The notes beneath the pieces were generated by a model, which worked only from the letters and a program-made list of their open reading frames with translations, ran no database searches and was not told the DNA's origin. From Panopea generosa (Eukaryota > Mollusca > Bivalvia > Adapedonta > Hiatellidae): DNA of 64,000 nucleotides. Position 1 is the first letter of the stretch. Each line of letters opens with the position of its first letter. Shown here in pieces: positions 21,752 through 35,600 of the stretch. The translations under genes were made by a program, and so were the position numbers. The stretch spans positions 82,181,556-82,245,555 of the forward strand of contig CM055899.1 of the NCBI GenBank assembly GCA_029582155.1, in the 5' to 3' direction.

Positions 21752-24700
21752 GTAAGTCTATAAGAAAATTATTTTAGAATTTGAATTGACATTGCATTAA
21801 TGTCTGAATAGAATCTTGGGGTTCTCCTTGTTCAAGGGTTTAGGGTCTAACCATCACTTACTTCCTAAAGAACAGTGGTTCTACTCCGATATACTCTGAG
21901 GTCTTCCTCCACCAATAAAGCTGGACAGGCCATATATAACATGTGTACAAACAATTATATTCTTAATAAACATTTTTCTTATTTTGTCAAAACAGTCATA
22001 AACTCTTATTCAAAGTGTGTACCACAGATCTTATTCAAGCAAAGTTACGATGAACTTGTAAGTTAATAATAGCAGCTTATTTAGCTGGTTCATGCAAATT
22101 TCAACTGTATTATTCCTGCTGTCATTGTAGTTCACAACTTATTTAAATGACCTTTTCACCAGAAGCGGTTGAGCACATGGTCCAGTGGTAGGGCATGGGA
22201 CCATAGATTGGCAGGTTTAATCCTCCATCATGGCTATAAATGTGTGGTGTCCTTGAGGTAGACAGTTTATTGGCATATGCTTGGTACTGATTCTACCAAG
22301 GAATACCTCATGGGTGATTTGTTTAAAATTTACTAATAGCTTGTTTCACAAATTATGTAAAATAAATCATTTTAAAACAAAACAATCCAAAAAGATATAT
22401 TTTATTTGGAACTTTTTTATATTGGTTGAGCCTTTTCAGATTCAAGTAATTTTCGTGTTACCCATAATCCAATTTGGCAGCTTTTGCTTTAAAAAGTCTG
22501 TTTATAACTATATCTTCTCTCAATGTTGATCACCGCAGCGGTGGTCTAGTGGTAGAGCATCCGCCTCACTGTGGCTAGTCCTGGTTTCAATCCTACGTTG
22601 GGTCATACTAAAGGCTTGAAAAATGGTATTAGAAGCTTCAGCCCGGTGTTGGTATAATGTGACTGGGTGGGGTATCATACCATGGGTCTGGGGCATGATA
22701 CTTCAGTTTGGCAGCACTCAGAATACTGTCTCAAGTAGACACTATCGCAATATAACTGAAAATGTTTTTGAAATCACAATGAATTGCAGTCACATTATCA
22801 ATTAACAAAGGGACTGTCGCGTGGTGGGGTTTGGAACTTGAGGCAGTAGTAATGTGCATATCTACCTATTTCTTACATATTTGTACTGCAAATGAGGCCT
22901 ACCTACTACCATAAGTACAATTACATAAGCATGTGAGCATTAATACAGTTACCTGTTCACTTGCCTTGTCTTCTTCAGATAATAATTATGCTTCAAAACG
23001 ACTTCAACAACTTTATTTATAGAAATCAGTTTCTGTGACAACATAAAGTAGGGTTGCTGGCACTCTTGGGGTCATTTAAAAATGAGAATAGTTTGTGTTC
23101 CTGCTCTATTTAGATATAGAATTGTGATAAAACTAATACATGTCATTTAAGTATTACATCTTATTGATTCATTATGACAAATATATTTTTGAATAAAATC
23201 AAACTATTTAAATCACCTGCCTGAATACTAATTTCGGTCTGTCCGTCCGTCACTCTTTGGTTTCTGTGCATTAACTTTATAATACATGAATAAAATCTTT
23301 TGAATTTTATTACAGTTGTGTTTATAATGACAAGTCACAGGCCAAGTTTGATTTTAGGGGTTGTGACTTTAGTCGTAGAGTTACGCCCCTTTAATTTGTG
23401 AAAATCATATATTTTGTGTTTCCGTACAATAACTTAAGAATGCCTTAATCAAATCTTTTGAAAATTTAATACAATGTTTGTTATGACAAAACACATGTTC
23501 ACTTTTTGTTACTGTATCATGTTCCCTGCATGTTCTTGTAACATGTTACCTTTCTATTCTTGTAACATGTTTCCTTCCCATTCTTGTAACATGGTTCCTG
23601 CCTGTTTTTGTAACATGTTCACTTTTTGTTACTGTACCATGTTCCCTGCATGTTCTTGTAACATGTTACCTTTCTATTCTTGTTACATGTTTCCTTCCCA
23701 TTCTTGTAACATGGTTACTGCCTGTTTTTGTAACATGTTCACTTTTTGTTACTGTACCATGTTCTTGTAACATTTTCCCATCCTGTTACAGCAGTAAAGC
23801 AGTAAATCTGTCGTATTACACTTATGAGAAGAACTTGTCGGAAGATGTGTGTCTCCAACCACTTATTATACTACATGGGCTGATGGGCTCCAAGCACAAC
23901 TGGCAGAGCCTTGCTAAAGTATTTGGGAGATCTGGCAGAAAGGTGAGTGGACTGTTGGAGACACATGTATGTAGTGTCATGCTACATATCTGTTTATTAC
24001 TAACATACTGTACCTCTTTGTTTAACATCAACCATTAAACAATGTGTACATTACTACAGGACTGTGATCAATAAAACATAATCAGTTAACTGTTCCTTGC
24101 CCTAATAAAAGTAAGATAACTTTGTCCAATACTTTAAAATCTCTGTTGTGAATGACATGGTGGGAAAAAGTGGAGCCCCCCCCCCCCCCCCCCCCCCTTA
24201 TTATCATTGTGTAACAGCAATGTTGACGTATGGTACGACACAGTCCTTTTTGTTTCCTGGCAACAGGTATCTGTTGATGGTAATTTACTTACAGAACTCA
24301 CTCCTGATAACCTGGAATTTGTAATTTAATTTAAAAGAGTATAAGAAATAGATTATTTATTCATGAATATGATTATATGCCATGAATACAACAAATATCA
24401 CAGATATATATCACTAAAATTACAAATATTCAATCACAGTATAACATAGTTTTTAGCTCTACTGGCCAAAGACCAGAAGTGCTTATGTGATGGCGTGTTG
24501 TCCGTCATCAGTCGTCTCTGAAGTGTGTTAGCAGCACTTTCTCTGAAACCACTAGGCCAATTAAACTGAAACTTTACATGGATGTTTCTATTGCATAGGA
24601 AACTATACAGATGATTTTTTTTTTATTTGAAATTCAAGATAACCGCCATTACTAAATATAGTCCAAAACTTAAAAAATCTTCTTCTCATGAACAGTCCAA

Positions 24701-27700
24701 CAGATTTTCAAAATGTTTGTGTAGTAATGATAACCAATTATAGTTTTGTAAGCTTTGTTCAAATGGTGTCCCTAGGGTTAAAAATGACCCCACCCTGAGG
24801 GTTCAATTGGGTGACACGTGTCATTATGATTTTGCCTATATTTTCACGGATTAAATCACAGTATAACATAGGTTTTAACTCTACTGGCCAAAGGCCAGAA
24901 GTGCTTATGCGATAGCGTGTTGTCAATCGTCTCTGAAGTGTGTTAGCAGCACTTTCTCTGAAACCACTAGGCCAATTAAACTGAAACTTTAAATGGATGT
25001 TTCTATTGCATAGGAGACTATACAGAAGATTTTTTTTTTTTTCTATCTGAAATTCAAGATGGTCGCCGTTACTAAAAATATTCCAAAACTTAAAACATCT
25101 TCTTAGGAATGGCCCAACGGATTTTCAAAATGTTTATGTAGTTATGATAACCAACTATAGTTTGCTAGATTTGTTCAAATGGTGTCCCTAGGGTTAAAAA
25201 TGACCCCGCCCCGAGGGTTCAATTTAGGGACATGTGTCATTATAATAAATATTAATCTTTTATGCTCCCCCAAAGGGGGGAAGCATATAGTTGCCGCTTC
25301 GTCCGTGCATCCGTCCGTCGGTGCGTCACCAAATTCTTGTCCGGGCTATTTCTCTACAACCTCTGGGTGGAATTTTATGAAACTTGCTAGGATGCATCAC
25401 TACCAAGTGGAGATGTGCATAATATCTTTTTGTTCCAGTGCGATGATTTTTCACGGAGTTATGGCCCTTTGATTGTCTGTGACCAAATTCTTGTCCGGGC
25501 TATTTCTCTACAACCCATTGTTGGAATTTTATGAAACTTGCTAGGATGCATCACTACCAAGTGGACATGCGCATAATATCTTTGTGTTCTGGTTTGATGA
25601 TTTTTCAGGGAGTTATGGCCCATAAATTGAGTCTGTGACCAAATTCTTGTCCGCACTATTTCTCTACAACTTCAGGTTGGAATTTTATTAAACTTGCTAG
25701 GATGTATCGTTACCAAGGGCAGATGCACATTTTGTCTTTATGTTTCGGTTCGATGATTTTTCACTGAGATAATAAGGCCCTTTTATTTTGTCTGTGACCA
25801 AATTCTTGTCTGCGCTATTTCTCTACAACCCCATGTTGGAATTTTATGAAACTTGCTAGGATGCATCACTACAAAGTGGAAATGTGCATATTGTCTTTGT
25901 GTTCCGGTTTGATGATTTTCACAGAGTTATGGCCCTTTCATTGAGTCTGTGACCAAATTATTGTCCGTGCTATTTCTCTACAACCTCAGGTTGGATTTTT
26001 ATGAAATTTGCTATGTTTGTGTTCCAGTTCTATGATTTTTCACGGAGTTGTGGCCCTTTCATTCTGTCTGTGACCATACTCTTCTCTGCTCTATTTCTCT
26101 TCAACATCAGGTTGGATTTTTATGAAACTTGCTAGGATGCATGATTACCAAGTGGAGATGTGCATATTGTCTTCATGACTCTATTTCGTTACAACCTCTG
26201 GATTTAATTTTGTAAAACTAGCTAGGATATGTCATTTTGTTCTGGTTCAATGATTTGCGAATGAGTTCTGTCAAGTGCAGAGCTGCATATTGTTCCAGTT
26301 ATGCAGTTTGGTATTTTTCAACCAAGTAGCCATCAGCACTAAGGGAATATGGTACAGAGTCAAACACTCACTTGGAGAGCATCAATAGGTTCCACCGATA
26401 TTTTCTTGTTTAAAATGGAAATAATTTTGCCTATATCTTCACAGAAGCATTGTTTGGTGAAGAAGGTTCAGTTTTGTAAAATGACTGGGTTCCACTGTCT
26501 TAAGGGGTCAGGAGGGACCCCAAAAGGGTAAAAATTGGGAATTACAAAAATCGTTTTCTTAAAAACCGGTATATCAGATTTGTTCATATTAGGTATAAAT
26601 TATCCCTATGTGTAGTGGTTTGATTGCAGATAAGAATTTAGGGGCTAAAATTTATAGGGGCCCTGTAAGGGGACTTAGAATTTTACATAGGAATACTATC
26701 ATGGGAAAACAGAAAATTCTCTTTTTTTCATCTATTTAGGCAAAATTGTTATTCAGTTGGAGTTCTGAAGTATTATCAAGTCATAGGAAATAAGATTTGG
26801 CTCAATAAGGAGAAATGACTTTCCATAAGGGGCCAGGATGGGTCAAAAAGGGTTGAAATAGAGAGTTTTCAAAAATCTTCTTCTCAACAACCGGTCAGTC
26901 AAATTTGTTCATATTTGATATGGATTATCCCAATGAGTATAGGTTTAAAGTTTGTACAAATCATGGGTCTTGTATTTATAGGGCCCTATAAGGGGACTTT
27001 GAGCTTTATAAAGGAATACTATTAGAAAACGGAAATTTTCATTTTTATCAGTTGTTTATGACTTTTTTATACCCCCAACAAACAAAGTTTGAGGGGGTAT
27101 ATTGGAGTCACCCTGTGGTCCGTCTGTCAGTCTGTCGGTCTGTCGGTTGGTCTGTCCGTTGCAATTTTCCTTGTCCGGAGCATCACTTGAAAAGTACTGG
27201 ATGGAATTTCATCAAACGTCATACAATGGTAGAATATAATGAGAGGAAGTGCAGTGTACAAGAAACATAACTCTATTCTTGCTAATTACAGAGTTATTGC
27301 CCTTTGATATTTTTTCTTGTCTGGAGCATAACTTGAAAAGTACCAGATGGAATTTCATCAAGCTTCATACAATGGTAGAATATAATGAGAGGAAGTGCAG
27401 TGTACAAGAAACATAACTCTATTCTTGCTAATTACAGAGTTATTGCCCTTTGATATATTTCCCTTGTCCGGAGCATTACTTTTAAAGTACTGGATGGAAT
27501 TTCATCAAGCTTCATACAGTGGTAGAATATAATGACAGGAAGTGCAGTGTACAGGAAACATAACTCTATTCTTGCTAATTACAGAGTTATTGCCCTTTGA
27601 TATATTTCCCTTGTCCGGAGCATTACTTTTAAAGTACTGGATGGAATTTCATTTCATAGTGTCATTGGCAGTTCCACTCAGAACTATGTTATAAAGTGCA

Positions 27701-30700
27701 CTAAACCCACAAGTGCACCGTAGTAACTGTTCCATACTTAATAATAGAGTTCAAGTGTCAAAAATGTAATGAACATATGCTATTTGTTAACAAACAATGC
27801 ATAAATGTTCAAAACTTTCAATTGCTCCAAAATCATAGCAGTGTCATTTGTAATGAACTGTATACAAAGACTTTGCCAAATGTTTATAAACTGTCTTCTT
27901 CATAAAAAGCCGTCAGTGATAACAGTTTAATAAAGTTCATGAAAGAACCAAGTTGATGAATACATGGAGTTGAGCAAAGCAGGTTCGATATTGTATTCCT
28001 AGTGCTCTTGTTTGTTTCTTATCCATGAAATTGTTGTCCCTCAACATAAAAGTATAACATTTATTGATTGCCATGAAAGCTTGTACACTGCACAATAATT
28101 AAAAAGACCGTTTTTAATTTTAACAGAACCATAAAAAAATTAACAATACAAAAAACTCAATCCATAACATTCTCTTTTATTAAGTATTTTTTTTGTCTGG
28201 AGCATAACTTTAAAACTATTGGATATAATTTAATAAAACTTCATACAATGGTAAACCATTTTCTGTCATGGCGGCGTTCGGGGGTATTCATCACCTTCAG
28301 TGATAGCTCTAGTTTTATTCAGTTTGAGTTTTGAAGCAACTTCTAGTCATATCAAATATGATTTTGTTTGATACGAAGGATTGACTTTCTAAAAGGGGCC
28401 AGGTGGTGTCAAAAAATGATACAAATTGAACATTGTCATAAATCTTATTTTCAACAACCGGTCAGTCAAATTTGTTCATATTTGATATAAATTATCCCTA
28501 TGATTAAGAAATCTAAGTTAAAACTTTGTACAAATCAAGAGACACTGGGATGTATAGAGGCCCTGTAAGAGTCTTTGAGTTTTACATAGGAATACTATGG
28601 GAAAATGAAAAAAATGTCATTTTTTTGTCCATTTGGGTAAATATGTTGTTCAATTTGAGATCTAAAGCATTGTCTAGTAACAATAAATTTGATTTTGCTC
28701 AGAATAGGTGATTAAAGTTCTGACAAATTAAGGCGCTGGGTTGTAAAAGGGTTCTGTACAGGGGACTATATATTTTTTACAGATGAATGGTATGGGAATT
28801 TAAAGTATTTCCTTTTCATAGCAATTAAGTTTTTGTTCAGTATGGGTGTGGTGGGGGTATTTATACAAAAGATGTTAAGACGACCCCCCCAAAGAGGGTA
28901 AATATTGTGGAATTTTAAAAAGTGCTATGGCCACTATGAGTCAGTAGAGCGTCCTCAGGCTCTATTTGGCCTCTTGTTCATAATTATTAACTGTATGTCA
29001 TGTTACCTTTAAGATCATAGCTTTGAGACATATATACATATATATTACACAGGATAACCCATTAAGTTTTACAACATATTTCGAATGAGGTCTTTTTGAG
29101 AGAAAAATAATGTTGTGATCTCAAACATTGGTTGTAGTAGTATGTGAATTTAAATACAACAGTGAAAAGCTATAGTTTAAGTTACATTTAATATAAAATA
29201 AAATAACACAAAGAAAGACAACTCCACCAGTTCTTATCATAGTACTTTAAACAGTTACATTTCCTATCATTGTCTGTTCTTATCACAGAATAAACCAAAT
29301 TTGTATTGAAATTATCACAGAAAGACATGAGTGAAGACCTGCATGTCAAAGAACAAATCTGGAATAGTACTGCACCCAAGTGATCAAATGTTGACAAAGT
29401 TAATAAAAAATGAGATCTATTTGGGCTGTATATTCATATTTTCAATGAGTTTTTTCGTTTTTCACTTTTTTTTGTTTGTCATTCTTTTTTTTGCGGAGGA
29501 CTGTTCAATGAATAAACCCATACTGGAATCACTACATGCTCTCTCTATTCATTTCTTCGTGAGCTCACAAGCACATACAGGTGCCACTATCACAGTGCTC
29601 CGTCTGTTACTGGTCATTCATAAAAGTAAACAAGGGAAAAAGTGCAATCTTATTAAATTCATATCTTACTTAAAGCTTCCATATTCTGCGTACAGTATGG
29701 AAGTTTAAGGTTGATCTGATTTTAATAAGATTGGAAAAAGTGCTAGGGACTGGAATAGGCAACACTCCAATCACTGTTGATATGATTAATTAACAAGCTG
29801 AAGGGTAAGGTAAATATCATTATACGGTTCTATCTGGATATAACTATCATTATAGGGTTCTGTCTCGATATAAATATTATAACAAGGTGCTATCTGGATA
29901 TAACTATCATTATAGGGTTCTGTCTGGATATTAATATCATTACAAGGTGATATCACAAGGTGCTTTCTGGATATAAATATCATTACAAGGTGTTATCTAG
30001 ATATAACTATCATTATAAGGTGCTACCTGGATATAAATATCATTACAAGGCGCTATTTGGATATAAATAGCATCACAAGGTGCTATCTGGATATAAATAT
30101 TATTACAAGGTGATGTCTAGATATAAATATCATTAAAAGGTGATACCTTGATGTTGATATCATAACAAGGTGCTATCTGGATATAACTATCATTATAGGG
30201 TGCTGTCTGGATATAAATATTATTACAAGGTGTTGTCTAGATATAAATATCATTACAAGGTGATATCTGTATATAAAAAGAATTACAAGGTGCTATTGGG
30301 ATATAAATATCATTACAAGGTGCTATTGGGATATAAATATCATTACAAGGTGCTGTCTGGATATAAATAGCATAACAATGTGCTGCTATCTGGATGACAT
30401 ATTTGCGAAGTAGCTTTTAAAACAATATGCGAAACATCAAGATGAGAGAAAGAAATGGATGTGACAGAACTGTCAGTTTTTTTATTCCAAATGTGTATCA
30501 GGTCAGGACCTCTGCTGAACCATCAAACCTGAATGGAGTGGTCGTGCAGTGGATAGTATAGCCTGCTCATGTCAGAGGTCAGGGGTTTGATCCCGGGCTA
30601 GGCCTTGTGTCCTCTCTAAACAACACATAACTAAACAACACTCAGTACTGGTTAAACCAAGGAAATGGACATGAGATCGATTCATGAAAGCTGTAAACTT

Positions 30701-32643
30701 ATTTCACAATCTAGTTTATGAACACTGTATTATAGTATGACTGCCTATACATTATAACACTAAATGAGACATTATATCCAAATAAAATGGCCGAAATGGC
30801 CTCTAAATTTTGCAATATGTAGCGACAATATGTTTAAAAAGAGAGGTATAGGCAAAATATAAGCTGAAAATTATAAAAACTAGAAAAACTCTATCATTAA
30901 TCTCATAAGCCGCTATGGACGAAAGTTTAAGCACTCATGGTTCTCAGATGACATTTGTTGTTCCCTTATATATGTATATTTGAACAATACACATAGGTAC
31001 TTATTTTTAATAGAAACGCGGGTATCCGGGAAGGGAACAACAACAACTGTAATTGGAAAACCAGTCATTGAATTTCCGTTGTGGAAATGGCACCTTTGGA
31101 ACCCAATAATACAGTAGTAGTATGGTAAACTCCATGTGTATTTCCACTCAGCCTCATGTGCTCACAAATATCCCTATTATGTTACAGATCAATATATGCG
31201 GTCAGTTTCATCAAATATATAATTAAAAAAGTGCAGACTATAACAGCCAATAGTTCTGACAATGACAATAAATGATAACGTGTCGTATTTACTTATCAGC
31301 CATTCAAACAGCATAATTGTCATAAAACCATGGCTATTAACGGAATAACTAATTAACCTCAGAAAAAAGATGATAAATGTTATTATTATTATTAATGGAT
31401 GTCTGATAAGAGTGAAAGCGAATAGTTATATTGATATTTGTTTCTGTATGTTTTTGCTGATTATGTTTTATGGTTTTATTATGTAGAGCTGAGATAAACA
31501 GACAGTTTTGGATGTTATTTCAAAGCTTTCTGTCAGTAAGTAAAAATTTTCACTTATATGTATGGACCTGTTGACACGTCACTGCCTTCGTCCATGTTAT
31601 ATAGAGTGATATATTTCAGGCAGTTGTAAAGCAAATACAGATTTCATCTAAATGTTATTTAAAGTCATCCTTAAGGATATTTAAAAATTGCTACGGCAAT
31701 TCCTTAACAAAGACATAGGTAGTAACAGAAATTTTATTTTTAGCTCGACTATACGATTAATAAAGAGAGCTATTGTACTTACCCTGGCATTGACGTCACA
31801 CCTTGGTTAACATTTTGCATTCCAGTTCCTATCTCAGTTATCATTGCATGTATTTTGATTGAAACTTCATATAAGACTTCCCAGTCATCAAACGTACTAC
31901 AATAACTAAGTTAGATAACTCTTGGATGATTATAATGCAAAATTATTGTCCTTGTTTGACATAGAAATTCTGGTTAAAGTTTTGCATGCAAGTACTATCA
32001 AGTCCATATCTCACCAACCACTTAATTTATTTGACTCAAACTTCACCCAAGACTTCCCAGTCATCAAACCTACTACAATAACTAAGTTAGATAACTCTTG
32101 TATGATTATAGTTATTATAAACCTATAAAAAATAGGTCAAAGTCAGTGGTGTAATCTTTTTTTTATTGATGGTGATCAGCTTACAGATTTAATAGTATTA
32201 CTGAAAAATAAAATGAATTTGAAAAAAAAAAAAAAAAAAAATGGGCGGGGATGGGGTAGTGGGTGGTGGTGTAAGGATGAGGGTATTTGGGGTAACAAAG
32301 TTGAAATAGGGTAGAGTATTTGATTTAATACAAAACAAAATTAAAAAAAAAAATTGGCAGCAGGATTGGGGTCTTGGTTGGGCTCTGGCAGGAAAGTCCA
32401 TTAAATAGGTCAAGGTCAGTGATGTAAACTTTTTTGAGTTGATGGTGATCAGCTTACAGAATTAATAGTATAACTGAAAAATAAAATTGATTTAAAAAAA
32501 TCTTTGTTAATGACACCAAGACCCTCACCACTTCACCCAACCCTACCCCCATCCCTGCTCATTTTTTCGTTTTCGTTTTAATTTTTAAATTAGATACTCT
32601 TCCCCATTTCAACTTTGTTACCCCACCCAAGGCCATCACCCTT

Positions 32644-32674
<31 letters not shown>

Positions 32675-35600
32675 ATCCCTGACCATTATTTATTTTTTTA
32701 AATCAATTTAATGTTTAATGTTTTAGTGTTTTTTTTAGCTCACCTGGAAGGCTCACAGGTGAGCTTTTGTGATCACCTGGTGTCCGTCGTCTGTCGTCCG
32801 TCGTCTGTCGTTAACGTTTAGCTTCTAACAACTTCCCTTCTAAAACCACCAGGCCAATTTTGATATAACTTCATAGAAATGTTCCTTGGGTGACCCTCTA
32901 CCAAGTTTGTTCAAGTCATCTTGATTCATCAAAAAATTTGGCCACCAGGGGGCGGGGCAAGTTTAATAAAATCTTCTTGTCAGAAACTACTGGCTTGATT
33001 TTAGAATAATTTCACAGAAATGTTCCTTGGGTGACCCTCTACCAAGTTTGTTCAACCCATCTTGATTCAACAAAAAACATGGCGGTTAGGGGGTGGGGTT
33101 AGTTTACTATATAAGTTATAGTAAAAACTTAAAAAATCTTGTCAGAAACTACTGGCTCGATTTAAAATAATTTCATAGAAATGATCCTTTGGTGACTCTC
33201 TACAAACTTTGTTTAAGCCATCTTGATTCGTCAAAAAACATGGCAGCCAGGAGGTGGGGTTAGTTTTATATCAAATTACTTCTCTTGTTTTATAGCATAA
33301 ATGTCTGTTTATAGCAATTTTATAAGAAGAGGTAATAAACTCTTTAAATAATTTTTTTTTTTGCTCTTATTATACAATATTATACCAGATATAAGTTTTA
33401 TAAGTAAATTTATGACAAAAAGATGAATGATACAGTTATTATAATCAATGATTTTAAAATAGGTGTTTTTCTGAATATAAAAGTCAGAGTATTTATGGTT
33501 CAGACAGGGATGGTTTACTGCTTCATAATAAAGTAATTCCATAATTATTTTTAGCTAGTTTCATCACAGCAAGACGTCTGCTTGAGATTTTCAGTGTCAA
33601 AGTGTACTTGAAATCTTGGAGGAGGAGCTTAATTGTTTTTGGAGGAGAGTGCACTGCGACAAAATTTTTTCAAGCGATAGATTTTGGGAGGCTTGTGTTT
33701 CAAACTCAAAGGAATATTTATTGTGCTGGAACTGTGGATTGTTTCATGCACAATAGTTTAGTCTGATGCTTAAGATTGAAACCGTTCTCAAATATAACAG
33801 ATTAGTTTTGTGCTGGAACTGGATTTTATCTTAGTTTGAAGACTTAGCAGCTATAGTAAAAACTTCAAAAGCCTTCTTGTCAGAATCTACTGACCTGATT
33901 TTGATGTAATTTCACTGACATTTATCATGGGTAAACGGTGAACCTCTACCAAGTTTGAACTCTTCTACGCATCTGTTACATCTTCAAAATAAATCAAAAT
34001 TCTAACTACTTGCCCATCTCGTCTTTCTGGAATTTTGAGTGTACATGTGTTATATAATCTACTTATGTTGGGTGACTCAAGGTCCGAGTCAGGTGAGCCA
34101 TATAAGGCCATCTTGGCCCTCTTATTTAAAGTTTGTTTTGGATTAACTCTACCCCATTTCAACTTTGTTACCGACTGCTCCACCCTACCCCCCCCCACCC
34201 AATAAAATTTTGTTTTGTTTAAAATTTAATACTATTCTTCCTCTTTGTTACCAATGCCAAGACCCCCACCCCTCCGACTTTTTTTATTGTATTAAAACTA
34301 AACAGCCCTGTTTATTAAACTTTGGCACATACACCCATCCACACTCAGATTTTTTAAACTAATCACCATCATGTTTAAAATGTTTACTTCACTAACTTTG
34401 ACCTATCTAATAGATTTGGAAAAAAGACCCCGTATGACCCCATCGGGGATCAAATCCACGACCTTCCTCATGCGAGGCGGACACTCTACCACTAGACCAC
34501 GCTGCGGTCTATGATGCATCTTTAAAAGCCGTCTGTATTTGTCTTTATTATAAGATTGAATAACAAACTACATGTCTTACTTCAAATTAGTTTTATAAGC
34601 ATTTTTTGGGAAAAATCCATTCAAAATATGTTCATTTATCCACTTGTTAATTTCAGTTTAACAACCAAACTTGTGCAAGAGACATGGTCTTTAAAATTAA
34701 ATGGTTGTCACTTAATAATCAGAAAAAAACATATAATTATTGACTTGGATGTTTTATGTTTTGTAGGTGATTGCTGTTGATGCGCGTAACCATGGAGAAA
34801 GTATACATGTTGAAGATATGAACTACTTTTTATTTCGCGATGATTTATTACGCCTGATGGATAAACAAGATATACAGCAAGCTGTGTTATTAGGCCACAG
34901 TATGGGAGGTAAAACCAGCATGACCACAGCTCTTACTGCGGTAAGATTATGTTTATAATACATGTACATAACACTCATGAATATATTTACTATTCTATCT
35001 TATGATATGTCTATCTACCAGTAGTCTTTATCCCATACTCTCGATCGTCAACTTATAGAGCAAACGACTTTCACAGTTTTCAGTTGATTGCCTGGAATCT
35101 TTTCAGATGTGATCAAACTCAAGTGCAGATGTGTATCACTGTACGAATAATTTATGACGGAATTCCAACAAGAGTTGTTGCCTTTTTACCATATTGCAAT
35201 AATTGTGGAGCGAACTGCTTCCACAATTTCATGGTCATTGACTTGAAACTTTGCATACTTGATCAAAATCAAGTTCAGATGTGCATGTGATCAGTTTTGT
35301 GATGCTGACTTAATTCCATGCAGAGTTATTGCCCTTGCACATAAATAATCTTTAATATTTACCATATTTCAATTCTTGTGGAGCGAACTACTTCCACAAT
35401 TGTTCAGGCAATTGACTGCAAACTTTGCATGCATGTCAGATCAAAACCAAGTGCAGCTGTTTCTGACACATACTTTGTGATCCAGACTAGATTCGATGCA
35501 GAGTTATTGCTGTTGCTGCTGTATTTACCATTTTGCAATTCTTGTGAAGTGAAATGCTTCCACAGCTTTCAGGAAATTGACTTTGCATACATGATCAATA

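Noticed and set aside
29331-29708. 125-codon plus-strand frame with a hydrophobic Phe-rich centre
   Set aside because: Low complexity, no homology recognised, located in ABHD11 intron 2.
29786-30370. Repetitive Tyr/Lys-rich frames on both strands
   Set aside because: They follow from the 30-bp minisatellite being a multiple of three; there is no start context or non-repeat part.
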